Part shown: positions 1-11,340 of the stretch, in pieces
Position numbering within the stretch: position 1 is the first letter of the stretch
Layout: each line of letters begins with the position of its first letter
Origin: Thermoflexales bacterium
GTDB lineage: Bacteria; Chloroflexota; Anaerolineae; J036; Brachytrichaceae
DNA length: 64,000 bases
Reading direction: 5' to 3'
NCBI GenBank assembly: GCA_019694215.1
Contig: JAIBCK010000001.1
Coordinates: 53,219 to 117,218 of the forward strand
The notes under the pieces: model-generated
Told to the model about the DNA's origin: nothing
Seen by the model: only the letters and a program-made list of their open reading frames with translations
The model's database searches: none
Translations under genes and position numbers: made by a program

Positions 1-2153
1 ATGGCCGCATGGCGCCGCGCGAGCGCAAGCAAGGGCGAACCGGGCAGGCCTTGCGACGGGGCCAGCACCTGCAAGGTGGCGCCTGGCGGGATGCGGCCCT
101 CCGCCCAACGGAAGGAAACTGCCACCTCTTCGCCCGGCCGGGCGCTCGGGGGATTCACATCGACGGCCTGCAGCTGATACGCCGCGCCGTCGACAAGCAG
201 GCTGATCGGCCCCTGGTGGGGGAATGGTTGCGTGGCAAAGTCGACGAAGCGGGCTTCGCCCCGGGCGACGGGTCGCAGGCTCGACACCAGCGCCGCAATC
301 AGGACGATGCAGACAGCCCACGCCAGCCCGCGCGTCAAGCGCTGCCGCATCCTCGCCCACGCCCGGCTGACGGAGCCATGGCCCCAAACCCAAAGCAGCA
401 GGAACAACACGACCGCAAGCGCCGAGAGGGGTTCCGCAACCGCAGTGGCCGGCGTCCGACCCAGCGACACGGCCACGGTCCAACGCCCGGCAGGCAGCGA
501 CACGGCCGCCCAGCCCAGACGCGGCGCGGGGCTGATCGCAAGGTCAGAGGGGGTGCCGCCCGCTGCCGGAACAACGCTCGCTTTCAACCCTTGCCAGTAC
601 AGGATCGGAAACGCAAGAGTCGCCCCACCCTCACCCGTCTCCACCGTCCACGCCGCGAGCACGCCTGGTGCTGCCGCCGGGTCGGCCGCCACGAGCGCGC
701 CGTGCATGACGAGGGGGCGGGTCAGCCCGGTCAGCACCGGTCCGGTCCGCGGCTGCGGAAACGCCGTGGCCGGAAGATATTCACCGCGGATGGTCGTACC
801 GACGATGCCGCTCACCCACTCAAAGGACTGGATCTCCTGTGCGATCGAGCCCGCATTGGGTACCGCTTTGCGTTCGTTGGGCAGGCCGCTCAGCATGCAG
901 GCGCCGAGGGCGATCGCGGTGATCAGCACGGCCAGGCGCTGATCGTCGGGCCGCAGTCGCGCGCCGAGAAAACCCGTCAGCACCGCCCCCCACAGCGTTT
1001 GGATCGAGAGCAACCGCCACGGGAACTGGGCCAGCGCAAGCGGTGGGATCGCCTTCCACACCGCCTCAGAGGCCGGCGTGATCAGAAAGGTCGCCAGCGC
1101 AAGCCCGAGCAGGGTCAGCACAACGAAGGCCGCCGAGGTGCGTCCGCGCCGGACGGACCCCATCGCCACAAAGGTCCCGACGCCGATGCCGAGGACCTGC
1201 GCCAGCCCCATCTTGAACGGATTGCGGAAATCATCGACGGCGTAGTCAAAGCGCAGCCCCCCCTGCACGAGGTCGGCCCCGCGGAAGTGCTGGGCGTAGT
1301 TGAAGTAGCCGGAGGTCTGATCCCCCAGTTGTGCGGCGGCGGACTCGCTGAGGGCCGGGTACCAGAACCAGGCGCTCAGCGCCGCCGCGAGCAGGACCGC
1401 CAGCAGGGTGACCGCACAACGCACGCCGATCTCCCGCCAGGACAGTCGCGCGCGGTGGGCTTCGACCAGCATCAGCCCAAGATACAGCGCGCAGAACGGC
1501 GCGAAGAGCATGGCCGATACGTTGTGCGTCAGGACCAGCCCGGCGACCGCGGCGCTCAGGCCCAACCCGAAGCCGCTCTCGCGCCGCCACACCCGATCGA
1601 TGCCGAGCAGGATGAGCGGGAAGAAGATGAAGGCGTAGAACTCCGAGAGCGAATCGCCGCGAACGTAGACGTTGACGAGGTGAAAGGGCGCGAGCTGATA
1701 CGCGATGGCCGCCACGACCGCTGCCGAGCCGGGCAGGCGCGGACGCAACCACGCGCGCATGGCAAGGCCGGCCAGCACCATGCCGAGCGCCTGCGTCACG
1801 GCGATGGCGTCGATGAGGTTGATCCCGATCAGATTCAGCAGGGCTGCGCCGTAGTATGGCAGCGAGGCGTAGTAGTGATAGAAGGGGTAGCCCAGGCCAT
1901 ACGCCCCATCGGCCATCCAGCGGGCCGGGAGTGCCCCGCTGCGGATCTGGCCCATCAACTCATACACGCGCTCGAGCAGAAAGGCGCTGTCGCCGCCGGC
2001 CCGCGTGCTGAGCATGCCGCCGCCGTTCCACAGCCCGGCCGAAGCGGCCAGTCCAACGGCCACGATGATCCACGCGCCAGCGGAGCGCGCAAACGCCCCG
2101 GCGGCATTCTGGGATCGTGACAGGCGGGCATCGACGAGCGCGGAAGCGGACAT
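1..2153 (-). CDS. Large multi-pass membrane protein, PTPS-related/YfhO-like (partial at left edge)
   Basis: An open frame runs without a stop from the ATG at 2153 to the window edge, so at least 717 residues are present and the C-terminus is missing. Hydrophobic helices alternate with short loops. Residues about 80-100 read RWMADGAYGLGYPFYHYY, followed by a YVRGDSLSEFYAF motif; both are typical of the '6-pyruvoyl-tetrahydropterin synthase-related' membrane family (PF10131), which resembles YfhO/GT-C glycosyltransferases. The role is probably in cell-surface glycan or lipid modification, but the substrate is unknown. The start fits a CATTAT box 6 nt upstream. It is divergent from murI with a 22-nt gap. 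The family call is by motif only. Confidence 0.75.
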   Translation of the reverse strand, partial: MSASALVDARLSRSQNAAGAFARSAGAWIIVAVGLAASAGLWNGGGMLSTRAGGDSAFLLERVYELMGQIRSGALPARWMADGAYGLGYPFYHYYASLPYYGAALLNLIGINLIDAIAVTQALGMVLAGLAMRAWLRPRLPGSAAVVAAIAYQLAPFHLVNVYVRGDSLSEFYAFIFFPLILLGIDRVWRRESGFGLGLSAAVAGLVLTHNVSAMLFAPFCALYLGLMLVEAHRARLSWREIGVRCAVTLLAVLLAAALSAWFWYPALSESAAAQLGDQTSGYFNYAQHFRGADLVQGGLRFDYAVDDFRNPFKMGLAQVLGIGVGTFVAMGSVRRGRTSAAFVVLTLLGLALATFLITPASEAVWKAIPPLALAQFPWRLLSIQTLWGAVLTGFLGARLRPDDQRLAVLITAIALGACMLSGLPNERKAVPNAGSIAQEIQSFEWVSGIVGTTIRGEYLPATAFPQPRTGPVLTGLTRPLVMHGALVAADPAAAPGVLAAWTVETGEGGATLAFPILYWQGLKASVVPAAGGTPSDLAISPAPRLGWAAVSLPAGRWTVAVSLGRTPATAVAEPLSALAVVLFLLLWVWGHGSVSRAWARMRQRLTRGLAWAVCIVLIAALVSSLRPVARGEARFVDFATQPFPHQGPISLLVDGAAYQLQAVDVNPPSARPGEEVAVSFRWAEGRIPPGATLQVLAPSQGLPGSPLLALARRHAA

Positions 2154-2158
2154 GTCAG

Positions 2159-2164
2159 GATAAT
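2159..2164 (+). promoter_or_regulatory. Putative -10 box (GATAAT) of murI
   Basis: This matches TATAAT at five of six positions and ends 11 nt before the murI ATG. No Shine-Dalgarno sequence lies in the short gap, which fits a leaderless or nearly leaderless mRNA. Confidence 0.5.
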
Positions 2165-2165
2165 G
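2160..2165 (-). promoter_or_regulatory. Putative -10 box (CATTAT) of the membrane-protein gene
   Basis: The hexamer ends 6 nt before the ATG at 2153, so transcription would begin at or next to the start codon. It overlaps the opposite-strand murI -10 box almost completely. No -35 element is apparent. Confidence 0.45.
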
Positions 2166-2175
2166 CTACCGCACG

Positions 2176-2982
2176 ATGATCGGCCTCTTTGACTCCGGCC
2201 TGGGCGGACTCTCGGTCTGGCGCGCCCTCAAGGCGGCGCATCCCGAGGCGTCGACGCTGTATCTCGGCGATCAAGGCCACGCGCCGTATGGCCCGCAGCC
2301 CCTCGAGCGGGTGCGGGCGCTGACACTGGTCGCGCTCGAGGCGCTGCGCGACGCTGGTGCCACGGCCCTCGTCATCGCCTGCAACACGGCAACGGCGGCG
2401 GCCGCGGACGCTGCCCGCGCGCGCTGGCCGAATACCCCCATCGTCGGCATCGAGCCGGCGCTCAAGCCCGCCGCCGCGCACACCCGCACTGGCGTGATCG
2501 CCGCGCTGGCCACGCAGGCGTCCTTCGACAGCCCGCGCTTTGCGCTGCTGGCGGAGCGATATGCCAGCGGGGTGCGCCTCCTCACCCGCGCCTGCCCGGA
2601 ATGGGTGGCGCTGGTGGAGGCCGGGGACGTAGACGGATCCGCGGCGACCCGCGCCGTTGATGCCGCGGTTGGTCCGCTGCTCGCGGCCGGGGCCGATCAC
2701 CTTGTGCTGGGGTGCACCCATTTCCCCTTCCTATCGGACCAGATCGAGGCCGTCGTGGCGACGCAATTCGCACAACGTCCCATCACCATCCTCGATCCCG
2801 CCCCGGCCGTCATACGCCAGCTGCACCGCGTGGCTGGCGGGTCGCTGACCGGCTGCAGAGCGGCCACGGACCGCTTCATGACGACGGGTGACCCGGTGCG
2901 ATTCGCGCGCACAGCAGCGCGGCTGCTCGATCGCCCCCCCGGAACGTTGCGCGTCGACGGCATCGCCCTCGACATCCCCTGA
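2176..2982 (+). CDS. murI: Glutamate racemase
   Basis: Interconverts L- and D-glutamate in the cytoplasm, supplying D-Glu for peptidoglycan. The 268-residue length is normal. The N-terminus MIGLFDSGLGGLSVWRAL carries the conserved Asp-Ser pair. The two catalytic cysteines are present as IACNTAT (Cys69) and LGCTHFPFL (Cys180). The start is fixed by the family N-terminus and by the GATAAT box just upstream. It stands alone on the plus strand before lon, which has its own promoter. Together with the mre/mrdA genes later in the window it indicates a peptidoglycan wall. Confidence 0.93.
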   Translation: MIGLFDSGLGGLSVWRALKAAHPEASTLYLGDQGHAPYGPQPLERVRALTLVALEALRDAGATALVIACNTATAAAADAARARWPNTPIVGIEPALKPAAAHTRTGVIAALATQASFDSPRFALLAERYASGVRLLTRACPEWVALVEAGDVDGSAATRAVDAAVGPLLAAGADHLVLGCTHFPFLSDQIEAVVATQFAQRPITILDPAPAVIRQLHRVAGGSLTGCRAATDRFMTTGDPVRFARTAARLLDRPPGTLRVDGIALDIP

Positions 2983-3023
2983 ACACGGGATGCCGCTCTA
3001 ACGGGACACATACACGTTAGGGC

Positions 3024-3029
3024 GATAAT
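3024..3029 (+). promoter_or_regulatory. Putative -10 box (GATAAT) of lon
   Basis: This box ends 10 nt before the ATG at 3040 and contains the in-frame upstream ATG at 3028. It therefore argues that 3028 is not translated and that lon starts at 3040. Confidence 0.5.
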
Positions 3030-3039
3030 GTTCGCTTCC

Positions 3040-5538
<2,499 letters not shown>

Positions 5539-5542
5539 ACGC

Positions 5543-5565
5543 GCGGACCGCCCGTGGCGGTCCGC
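5543..5565 (+). terminator. Perfect hairpin just after lon
   Basis: Arms GCGGACCGCC (5543-5552) and GGCGGTCCGC (5556-5565) pair perfectly around a 3-nt loop, starting 4 nt after the lon stop. There is no T-run, so this may be an mRNA 3'-end stabiliser or a repeat-derived structure rather than a classical terminator. Confidence 0.45.
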
Positions 5566-5587
5566 CGACCGTGGCGGTCCGCCGACC
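5554..5587. repeat. Tandem duplication of a 17-bp unit
   Basis: GTGGCGGTCCGCCGACC occurs twice head-to-tail (5554-5570, 5571-5587). The first copy shares bases with the hairpin after lon. It lies in the 240-bp non-coding gap between lon and the small membrane protein gene. Confidence 0.85.
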
Positions 5588-5704
5588 GGCGACGGACGAC
5601 AGAAGACGGAAGCAGGTACGCACGTTTGCGAATTGGCGGGCGCGGGTTCAGCGAAACGCAGGGTCACATCGAGTGCCGCCAAGGCGCAATTAAATCCGCT
5701 AGAG

Positions 5705-5808
5705 CCGGCTTCCGTCGTCGGTCTTCCGTCGCCGGCTTCCGTCGTCGGTCTTCCGTCGCCGGTCTTCCGTCCCCGGTCTCATGTCCCCGGGCTTCCGTCC
5801 GCGGTCGG
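5705..5808. repeat. Degenerate minisatellite, unit about 13-14 bp
   Basis: About seven units resembling TCTTCCGTCGCCGG follow each other with 1-3 substitutions or one deletion. A related sequence in the opposite orientation (5588-5613, ending ACGGAAGC) lies upstream, so the gap has an inverted arrangement. The array runs into the 3' end of the next minus-strand gene and supplies its last residues. Confidence 0.75.
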
Positions 5809-6195
5809 CCTCAACGTATTCCGCGCCGCCTGAATCAACCAGTAGGCGATCAACATGCGGCTGAGCAGCCAGGAGCTCGAGAACGAGCCCGCCCCGACAG
5901 CGCCACCAAAATTGAGCACGGCCTCGATCACAAACACGGCGGCCCCGATGGCGGCCGTGATTTTCACGCCACGCCGGGCCAGCAGGCCCAGCGCGAGGTA
6001 GATCAGCCCGACCACGATCGTGTGCGTGCCCGCGCCCTGGTCGATGGCAAAGTCCCAGCCCACGACCGCGGCGAGCACGCCGAAGGCAAGGTTGAGCCCT
6101 GCCAGCGCCAGCATGAAGAGGCTGGCTTCACGGAGTGCGGCGGCCGGCGTGGGAGGCGGGACGGGCGTCCCGCCACTGTTGCGAAAAAAGCGCAT
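5779..6195 (-). CDS. Small four-helix membrane protein of unknown function
   Basis: I do not recognise a family. From the ATG at 6195 the product is 138 residues: a short Pro-rich N-terminus (MRFFRNSGGTPVPPP) and about four hydrophobic segments (roughly 20-43, 55-70, 75-95, 108-122). Starts upstream of 6195 would read into the tRNA, so 6195 is preferred. The ATG lies 3 nt beyond the tRNA-Gln 3' end, which suggests co-transcription with the tRNA and release of a message with almost no leader after tRNA 3' processing. The last residues (LRPTADGSPGT) are encoded by the minisatellite, so the C-terminus has probably been rewritten by repeat expansion. Confidence 0.6.
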   Translation of the reverse strand: MRFFRNSGGTPVPPPTPAAALREASLFMLALAGLNLAFGVLAAVVGWDFAIDQGAGTHTIVVGLIYLALGLLARRGVKITAAIGAAVFVIEAVLNFGGAVGAGSFSSSWLLSRMLIAYWLIQAARNTLRPTADGSPGT

Positions 6196-6198
6196 GAG

Positions 6199-6270
6199 CT
6201 GGGGCGGCTGGATTCGAACCAACGAATGGCGGATCCAAAGTCCGCTGCCTTACCACTTGGCGACGCCCCA
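6199..6270 (-). tRNA. tRNA-Gln (anticodon TTG)
   Basis: The minus strand folds into a complete cloverleaf. The acceptor stem is TGGGGCG/CGCCCCA with discriminator G. The anticodon stem-loop is GCGGA-CTTTGGA-TCCGC, giving anticodon TTG for CAA, and the T-loop is GGTTCGAATCC. The U1-A72 pair and G73 are classic tRNA-Gln features. CCA is not encoded. It is followed 3 nt later by a small membrane-protein gene. Confidence 0.95.
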
Positions 6271-6282
6271 CTGGCGGGCGCT

Positions 6283-6288
6283 ATTCTA
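6283..6288 (-). promoter_or_regulatory. Putative -10 box (TAGAAT) for the tRNA-Gln
   Basis: The box lies 12 nt upstream of the mature tRNA 5' end, in the 28-nt gap after the dgt stop. No -35 is clear, and read-through from dgt is also possible. Confidence 0.35.
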
Positions 6289-6298
6289 CTTGAGCGAC

Positions 6299-7450
6299 CT
6301 ACACGCGCTCGCGCGGATCGAACAACCGGGCATGTTCATCCAACGCAAAGCGATCGGTCATCCCGGCGATGTAGTAGCACACCGCGCGCGACCGGGGCAG
6401 GCCCTTGTATTTCTGCTGCGCGCTGAGCGGCATCATTTCCGGCTCATCCATGAAGGCGGCGAACAGATCCCGCAGCACGCGCCCTGCCTTGCTGTGCATG
6501 CGCAGCACGCGCGGATGGCGGTACATTTTCTTGTAGAGGAAGGACTTGAGCTGGGCGTTCATCTGCTTGCCTTCCTCGGAAAACGCGATGACGTTCTGCG
6601 GCTGGCGGCGGACGTCATCGACCGAGCGCACGCGCGACTCGGTCAGGTTACGCGTCGACTGATCCACCAGGTCGGTAACCATGGTGGCGATGAGTTTGCG
6701 AATGACGCGGTGGCGGACCATCTCCTCGAACGGCGTGCCGGGCGCGATGCCGGCAGCCTCAGCCGCGCGACGCGGCCAGGCCTGTGCCGCAACCTCATCC
6801 CAGACCAGCAGGCCGGCGCGCAGGCCGTCGTCGGTGTCATGCGCGTTGTAGGCCAGCTCATCGGCATAGCAGGCGATCTGCGACTCGACCGACCCCCGCA
6901 GGCCGGTCTCGTAGTCGTGCTCGGCGACGACGTCGTAATCGGTCTCGTGCTTGACGATGCCCTCGCGCATCTCGTAGGTCAGGTTCAGGCCCGGGAACTC
7001 GGGGTAGCGGCTCTCCAGCTCCGTGACGACGCGAAAGCTGTGTTGGTTGTGGTTGAAGCCGCCCTCCGACGCCATTAGCTCGTTGAGCGTCATCTCACCC
7101 GAGTGGCCAAAGGGAGGATGGCCCAGGTCGTGTGCGAGGCAGATGCCTTCGACCAGGTCCTCATTCACACCCAACGCGCGCGCGATGGTGCGGCCGATCT
7201 GCGCCACCTCGAGGGTGTGCGTGATGCGCGTGCGGTAGTAGTCGCCCTCGGTGACGACGAAGACCTGCGTCTTGCCCTGCAGCCGGCGCCAGGCCGTGGT
7301 GTGCAATATGCGCTCGCGATCGCGCTGGAAGGCCGTGCGATACGGCGTTTCGGGGTCTAGGAAGGCGCGGCCGCGGGTGTTGGCGCTGAGGCAGGCATAC
7401 GGGGCGAGGGAAAGTGCCTCGATGCGTTCAAGCTCTTGACGGGTTCTCAT
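6299..7450 (-). CDS. dgt: Deoxyguanosinetriphosphate triphosphohydrolase-like HD protein
   Basis: Hydrolyses dNTPs (typically dGTP) to the nucleoside and triphosphate. The 383-residue length fits the dGTPase-like family. The HD metal site is visible: [11 protein letters not shown] (His78), [15 protein letters not shown] (His107-Asp108), and Arg residues in the [10 protein letters not shown] segment near residue 56. The ATG at 7450 follows a TAAAAT box by 6 nt. It is divergent from uvrB, so a nucleotide-pool enzyme shares a promoter region with a DNA-repair gene. The exact dNTP preference cannot be read from sequence. Confidence 0.87.
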   Translation of the reverse strand: MRTRQELERIEALSLAPYACLSANTRGRAFLDPETPYRTAFQRDRERILHTTAWRRLQGKTQVFVVTEGDYYRTRITHTLEVAQIGRTIARALGVNEDLVEGICLAHDLGHPPFGHSGEMTLNELMASEGGFNHNQHSFRVVTELESRYPEFPGLNLTYEMREGIVKHETDYDVVAEHDYETGLRGSVESQIACYADELAYNAHDTDDGLRAGLLVWDEVAAQAWPRRAAEAAGIAPGTPFEEMVRHRVIRKLIATMVTDLVDQSTRNLTESRVRSVDDVRRQPQNVIAFSEEGKQMNAQLKSFLYKKMYRHPRVLRMHSKAGRVLRDLFAAFMDEPEMMPLSAQQKYKGLPRSRAVCYYIAGMTDRFALDEHARLFDPRERV

Positions 7451-7456
7451 GCCGGC

Positions 7457-7462
7457 ATTTTA
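7457..7462 (-). promoter_or_regulatory. Putative -10 box (TAAAAT) of dgt
   Basis: Five of six consensus matches, ending 6 nt before the dgt ATG. This is the leaderless arrangement. Confidence 0.55.
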
Positions 7463-7489
7463 AGGCCACGTATTTCCGAACATCCGTTC

Positions 7490-7495
7490 TATAAT
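7490..7495 (+). promoter_or_regulatory. -10 box (perfect TATAAT) of uvrB
   Basis: A perfect consensus ending 6 nt before the ATG at 7502, so the A of ATG is the expected first transcribed base. It settles the uvrB start against longer in-frame readings beginning at 7436. No clear -35 is seen, and I see no LexA-type palindrome. Confidence 0.65.
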
Positions 7496-7501
7496 CGCCG
7501 A

Positions 7502-9667
7502 ATGCCTGCGCTGACTGTTCACTCCCCCTTTCAACCGACGGGCGACCAACCCAGGGCCATCGACGACATCGTCGCGAGCCTGAACGGCGGTAACCGCTTC
7601 ACCACCCTGCTTGGGGCGACCGGCACGGGCAAGACCTTCACGATGGCCAAGGTCATCGAGCGCGTCCAGCGCCCGGCGCTCATCATGGCGCACAACAAGA
7701 CCCTGGCCGCCCAGCTCTACTCGGAGTTCAAGGAGTTCTTTCCCGAGAACGCGGTGGAGTATTTCGTCAGCTACTACGACTACTACCAGCCCGAGGCCTA
7801 CGTCCCACGCATCGATCTGTATATCGAGAAGGACTCGGCGATCAACGATGAGCTCGACCGGCTGCGGCTGGCCGCGACGAGCAGCCTGCTCAGCCGTCGC
7901 GATGTCGTCATCGTCGCATCGGTGTCGTGCATCTACGGCGTCGGCAACCCCGAGGACTACGGGCGCTTCATGGTCAAGCTCTCGCGCGGCGAGGCGCGGC
8001 GGCGCGAGCTCGTCCTGCGCCTGCTGGTGTCGATTCAGTACGAGCGCAACGACGTCACGCTGGGCCGCGGCAAGTTCCGCGTGCGCGGCGACACCCTCGA
8101 GATCCAGCCCGCCTACGCCGAGACGGCGTATCGCATTTCGTTCTTTGGCGATGAGATCGAGCGCATCGTCGAGATCGACACGCTGACCGGCGAGATTCTG
8201 AACGAGCACGAGACGATCGAAATCTATCCCGCCAAGCACTACGTCACGCCGCAGGAGAAACTGCAGCGCGCCATCGGCGACATCGAGAAGGAGCTGGAGG
8301 AGCGCGTGGCCTGGTTCAAGGCCAACGACAAACTGATCGAGGCCCAGCGCATCGAGCAGCGCACGCGCTACGACCTCGAGATGCTGCGCGAGGTGGGCTT
8401 CACCTCCGGGATCGAGAACTACAGCCGGCCGTTGGACGGTCGCTCGCCCGGCACCCCACCCTTCACGCTGCTGGATTACTTCCCGGATGACTTTCTGCTC
8501 TTCGTCGACGAAAGCCACATGACGGTGCCGCAAGTCACGGGGATGTACAACGGCGACCAGGCCCGCAAGTCCGTGCTGGTGGATTTTGGCTTCCGGCTGC
8601 CCAGCGCGCTCGACAACCGGCCGCTCAAGTTCGGGGAGTTCGAGGAGCGCTTCCGCCAGGCCGTGTTCGTCAGCGCCACACCGGGGCCGTATGAGCGCCA
8701 GAACAGCACGGTCGTCGCCGAGCAGGTGATTCGCCCAACGGGGATTGTCGACCCAGAGGTCGAAGTCAAGCCGGCCAAGGGGCAGGTCGACGACGTCATC
8801 GCGCAGATCCGGGCGCGCACGGAGCGCGGCGAGCGCGCGCTTGTCACCACGCTGACCAAGCGCATGGCCGAGGACCTGACCAGCTACCTGCAGGACATCG
8901 GCATCCGGGTGCAGTATCTGCACAGCGAGGTGCAGACCGTCGAGCGGGTCGAGATCCTGCGCGACCTGCGCCGCGGCCACTACGACGTCGTGGTCGGCAT
9001 CAACCTGTTGCGCGAGGGCCTGGACCTGCCCGAGGTGTCGCTGGTTGCGATCCTCGATGCGGACAAGGAGGGCTTCCTGCGCAGCGAGACGGCGCTGGTG
9101 CAGACCATCGGTCGCGCCGCGCGGCATGTCGGCGGCACGGTGATCATGTATGCCGACAAGTACACGGATTCGATGAAGCGCGCGATCGACGAGACCGCGC
9201 GGCGCCGGCAGAAGCAGATCGACCACAACGTCGCACACGGCATCGAGCCGACGACGATCCAGAAGGCGATCCATGACCTGACCGAGCGCGTGCGCGTCGA
9301 GGAGCGCGGCCCCGGCTACGCCGCGGACGCGGCGCCGGGCGGGACGCGCCTGGCCGACCTCCCGCGCGACGAGGCGCAGGCGCTGCTGCTGGATTTGGAG
9401 AAGCAGATGCAACAGTTGGCCCGCGACCTCGAGTTCGAGAAGGCGGCGATGTTGCGCGACCAGATTCTCGAATTGCGCCAGAAGGTCATGGACATCGACG
9501 AGAACACGCCGGAATGGGAACGCTGGCGCAAGCTCGGCGCGTCGGCGGCGCGCGACAGCCTGAGCGCGGAGCGCGATGCCGGCGACGCGGGCGACACCGT
9601 GACCTATCGCGGTGGGCGGCCCGCAAAGTCGCGGCCGGGTCCGGCGCGCAGCCGCACGCGGAAGTGA
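7502..9667 (+). CDS. uvrB: Excinuclease ABC subunit B
   Basis: Damage-verification helicase of nucleotide excision repair; 721 residues. [20 protein letters not shown] is a normal N-terminus. Walker A is GATGTGKT (38-45). The damage-clamping beta-hairpin carries [12 protein letters not shown] (about 91-102). DESHM marks the helicase core, and a C-terminal UVR domain (about 630-665) binds UvrA/UvrC. About 50 residues of low-complexity basic tail follow. It is transcribed from its own TATAAT promoter; uvrA and uvrC are not in the window. Confidence 0.96.
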   Translation: MPALTVHSPFQPTGDQPRAIDDIVASLNGGNRFTTLLGATGTGKTFTMAKVIERVQRPALIMAHNKTLAAQLYSEFKEFFPENAVEYFVSYYDYYQPEAYVPRIDLYIEKDSAINDELDRLRLAATSSLLSRRDVVIVASVSCIYGVGNPEDYGRFMVKLSRGEARRRELVLRLLVSIQYERNDVTLGRGKFRVRGDTLEIQPAYAETAYRISFFGDEIERIVEIDTLTGEILNEHETIEIYPAKHYVTPQEKLQRAIGDIEKELEERVAWFKANDKLIEAQRIEQRTRYDLEMLREVGFTSGIENYSRPLDGRSPGTPPFTLLDYFPDDFLLFVDESHMTVPQVTGMYNGDQARKSVLVDFGFRLPSALDNRPLKFGEFEERFRQAVFVSATPGPYERQNSTVVAEQVIRPTGIVDPEVEVKPAKGQVDDVIAQIRARTERGERALVTTLTKRMAEDLTSYLQDIGIRVQYLHSEVQTVERVEILRDLRRGHYDVVVGINLLREGLDLPEVSLVAILDADKEGFLRSETALVQTIGRAARHVGGTVIMYADKYTDSMKRAIDETARRRQKQIDHNVAHGIEPTTIQKAIHDLTERVRVEERGPGYAADAAPGGTRLADLPRDEAQALLLDLEKQMQQLARDLEFEKAAMLRDQILELRQKVMDIDENTPEWERWRKLGASAARDSLSAERDAGDAGDTVTYRGGRPAKSRPGPARSRTRK

Positions 9668-9677
9668 GCGGCACGCA

Positions 9678-9683
9678 TATAAT
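9678..9683 (+). promoter_or_regulatory. -10 box (TATAAT) of the DUF59 gene, with SD
   Basis: A perfect -10 lies 19 nt before the ATG at 9703. Unlike most promoters here it leaves room for a leader, and a GAGGTG Shine-Dalgarno (9691-9696) sits 6 nt before the ATG. Confidence 0.55.
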
Positions 9684-9702
9684 CCCGCGCGAGGTGCATT
9701 GA

Positions 9703-10068
9703 ATGGACAACAGCAATCCCCCGACCGAGCCTGCGGCGACGCAGAGCGCGCTTCCGGCCGACTTGGAATATGCGGCCATCGAGCAGACGACCCGCACCGC
9801 CCTGCGCGAGGTGTATGACCCCGAGCTGGGCATGAGCGTCGTCGAGCTGGGGCTCATCCGCAAGTTCGCGTGGACGCCGGACACGGTCGAGGTGACCATG
9901 ATCCTGACCACGCCGTTCTGCCCGTATGGGCCGGCGCTGATCGAGCAGGTCCGCCAGAAATCGCAGGAGGCCTCGCAGCGCACAGCCAAGGTCACCATGG
10001 GCCTGGAGATGTGGGAGCCCACGATGATGGAGGACCAGGCCGCCGCAAACTGGGGCCTGTACTATTAG
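9703..10068 (+). CDS. MIP18/DUF59-family iron-sulfur assembly protein
   Basis: A 121-residue protein with the DUF59 (MIP18/SufT/PaaD-like) pattern: VYDPELGMSVVELGLI at about 38-53 and TTPFCPYGP with the conserved cysteine near residue 73. Members assist Fe-S cluster maturation or belong to PaaD-type complexes. There is no suf or paa gene nearby, so the partner is unknown. The N-terminal 25 residues are Pro/Ala-rich and probably disordered. It has its own promoter and SD and is followed by a strong terminator. Confidence 0.8.
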   Translation: MDNSNPPTEPAATQSALPADLEYAAIEQTTRTALREVYDPELGMSVVELGLIRKFAWTPDTVEVTMILTTPFCPYGPALIEQVRQKSQEASQRTAKVTMGLEMWEPTMMEDQAAANWGLYY

Positions 10069-10081
10069 CGCGTCCCCCTGG

Positions 10082-10120
10082 ACCGCCGCATTCCAGTCGG
10101 GGTGCGGCGGTTTCTTTTTT
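10082..10120 (+). terminator. Rho-independent terminator after the DUF59 gene
   Basis: Arms ACCGCCGCA (10082-10090) and TGCGGCGGT (10103-10111) form a 9-bp stem, followed by TTTCTTTTTT. The T-run touches the stop codon of the convergent MFS gene. Confidence 0.9.
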
Positions 10121-11340
10121 CAGGCGGGCTTCTGCCCGTGGCGCATCCAGGCCACCCCGCCAAAGGCCGCTCGGAGCAGCACGCAGATCAGCAAACCTGC
10201 CTGGGCCGTGACTCCGGCGCTCACCATCGCCGTCATCACCAGGGGAGCCGAAAAGATCGCCAGATTGATCGCCAGCGACTGCAACGGCACATAGCCCTCG
10301 AAGTTGTCCGGTGGCGCGGTGTCGGTCAACAGGCTGAAGGCCGTGACCTGAAAGAGCACCGTGGCCAGGCCATTCACCGCGCCCGACAGGAGCACCCAGC
10401 CAAGCGATGCGCCCAGCGCAAGCACCAGCGCGTGCAGCGCGAAAACCAGCCCGGACAACGCAAAGAGTCGACCCGTACCCAGTGCCGCCACCAGGCGCGG
10501 CGCGAGGACGCCGACCAGTGCGATGGCCGCCCAGGTGATCGCGGTGTACCAGCCAAAGTCGCTGTTGCTGACGCCGAGGTCACGCACCAGCCGCAGGGTG
10601 ATCAGCGGCGCAGCCGCCGTCTGGGCAAAGTACGCCGCGAAGGTCATGAGGATGTAGGCCAGCGCCGGTCGATGTCTGAGCACGCGGCGAACATTGCCAC
10701 GCCTGGAGGCCTGCTCTGCGGGGGCGGCTGGCCGGGACGCATAGCGCACCTTGCCGAGGATGACCAGGTTGACGATGGCGAAGACGGCCGTGACGGCGCA
10801 CACCACGATGTAGTTGACCGGCATGGCCAACGCATCGAGCAGTGCCGCGAGCAGGGGCGTAAAGACGGCCATCCCAATCCCCAGCGCGGTCCAACGGCTG
10901 CTGACGAGATACGACAGGCGGTCGCGGTTTGTCAGCCGCGGCATGAGGATGGTGAAGGCGACGTTGGCCACGCCGGCAAAGATGCTGACGATGACGACGA
11001 CGAGCGTGAGCGCCTCGGCGCGCCAGGCCGGCAGGAAGAGCAACAGCGGGATCCACAGCAGCTGCGTGCGGAAGATCAGGGCCGGGACGATGATCTTGGC
11101 ATTGGCTGAGCCCGGGCGCGTCGTCCAGGCGCGGCCGAGTGTCGCGCCGAGTGCGACGGCGATGGCCGGCAGCGAGGTCAGCGCCCCGAGCAGGAGCGGG
11201 CTCGCGCCAAGGCGCGCGGCAAGCACCGGCACATAGCTGGCCGTGACGATGAGATATGGCGCGATGAGAAAGATCTCGAGCTGGCTCAGGCGTTCATTGC
11301 GCAGCGCCTGCGGGAGGGGAAGTGCGGGGGACGCGCTCAC
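10120..11340 (-). CDS. MFS-type transporter
   Basis: A 406-residue multi-pass protein of major-facilitator type with about 12 hydrophobic segments and a basic central loop (about 215-225, RYASRPAAPAEQASRRGNVRR) between two six-helix halves. The substrate cannot be inferred. The start is GTG at 11340, overlapping the thyX stop as GTGA, so it is translationally coupled to thyX and shares its promoter. The stop codon abuts the T-run of the convergent terminator. Confidence 0.75.
   Translation of the reverse strand: MSASPALPLPQALRNERLSQLEIFLIAPYLIVTASYVPVLAARLGASPLLLGALTSLPAIAVALGATLGRAWTTRPGSANAKIIVPALIFRTQLLWIPLLLFLPAWRAEALTLVVVIVSIFAGVANVAFTILMPRLTNRDRLSYLVSSRWTALGIGMAVFTPLLAALLDALAMPVNYIVVCAVTAVFAIVNLVILGKVRYASRPAAPAEQASRRGNVRRVLRHRPALAYILMTFAAYFAQTAAAPLITLRLVRDLGVSNSDFGWYTAITWAAIALVGVLAPRLVAALGTGRLFALSGLVFALHALVLALGASLGWVLLSGAVNGLATVLFQVTAFSLLTDTAPPDNFEGYVPLQSLAINLAIFSAPLVMTAMVSAGVTAQAGLLICVLLRAAFGGVAWMRHGQKPA

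Noticed and set aside
9..2120. 703-codon plus-strand open frame
   Set aside because: It is the exact codon-register antisense of the minus-strand membrane protein; its translation is Arg/Gln/Gly-rich without domain signatures, as expected for G+C-rich shadows.
3028..3030. ATG at 3028 as lon start
   Set aside because: It lies inside the GATAAT -10 box; the ATG at 3040 is 10 nt downstream.
5705..5808. CRISPR array
   Set aside because: Units are 13-14 bp, degenerate and contiguous, with no unique spacers and no cas genes nearby.
7460..9412. 650-codon minus-strand frame opposite uvrB
   Set aside because: Antisense shadow of a certain gene; low-complexity Leu/Ala/Asp/Arg composition and no recognisable motif.
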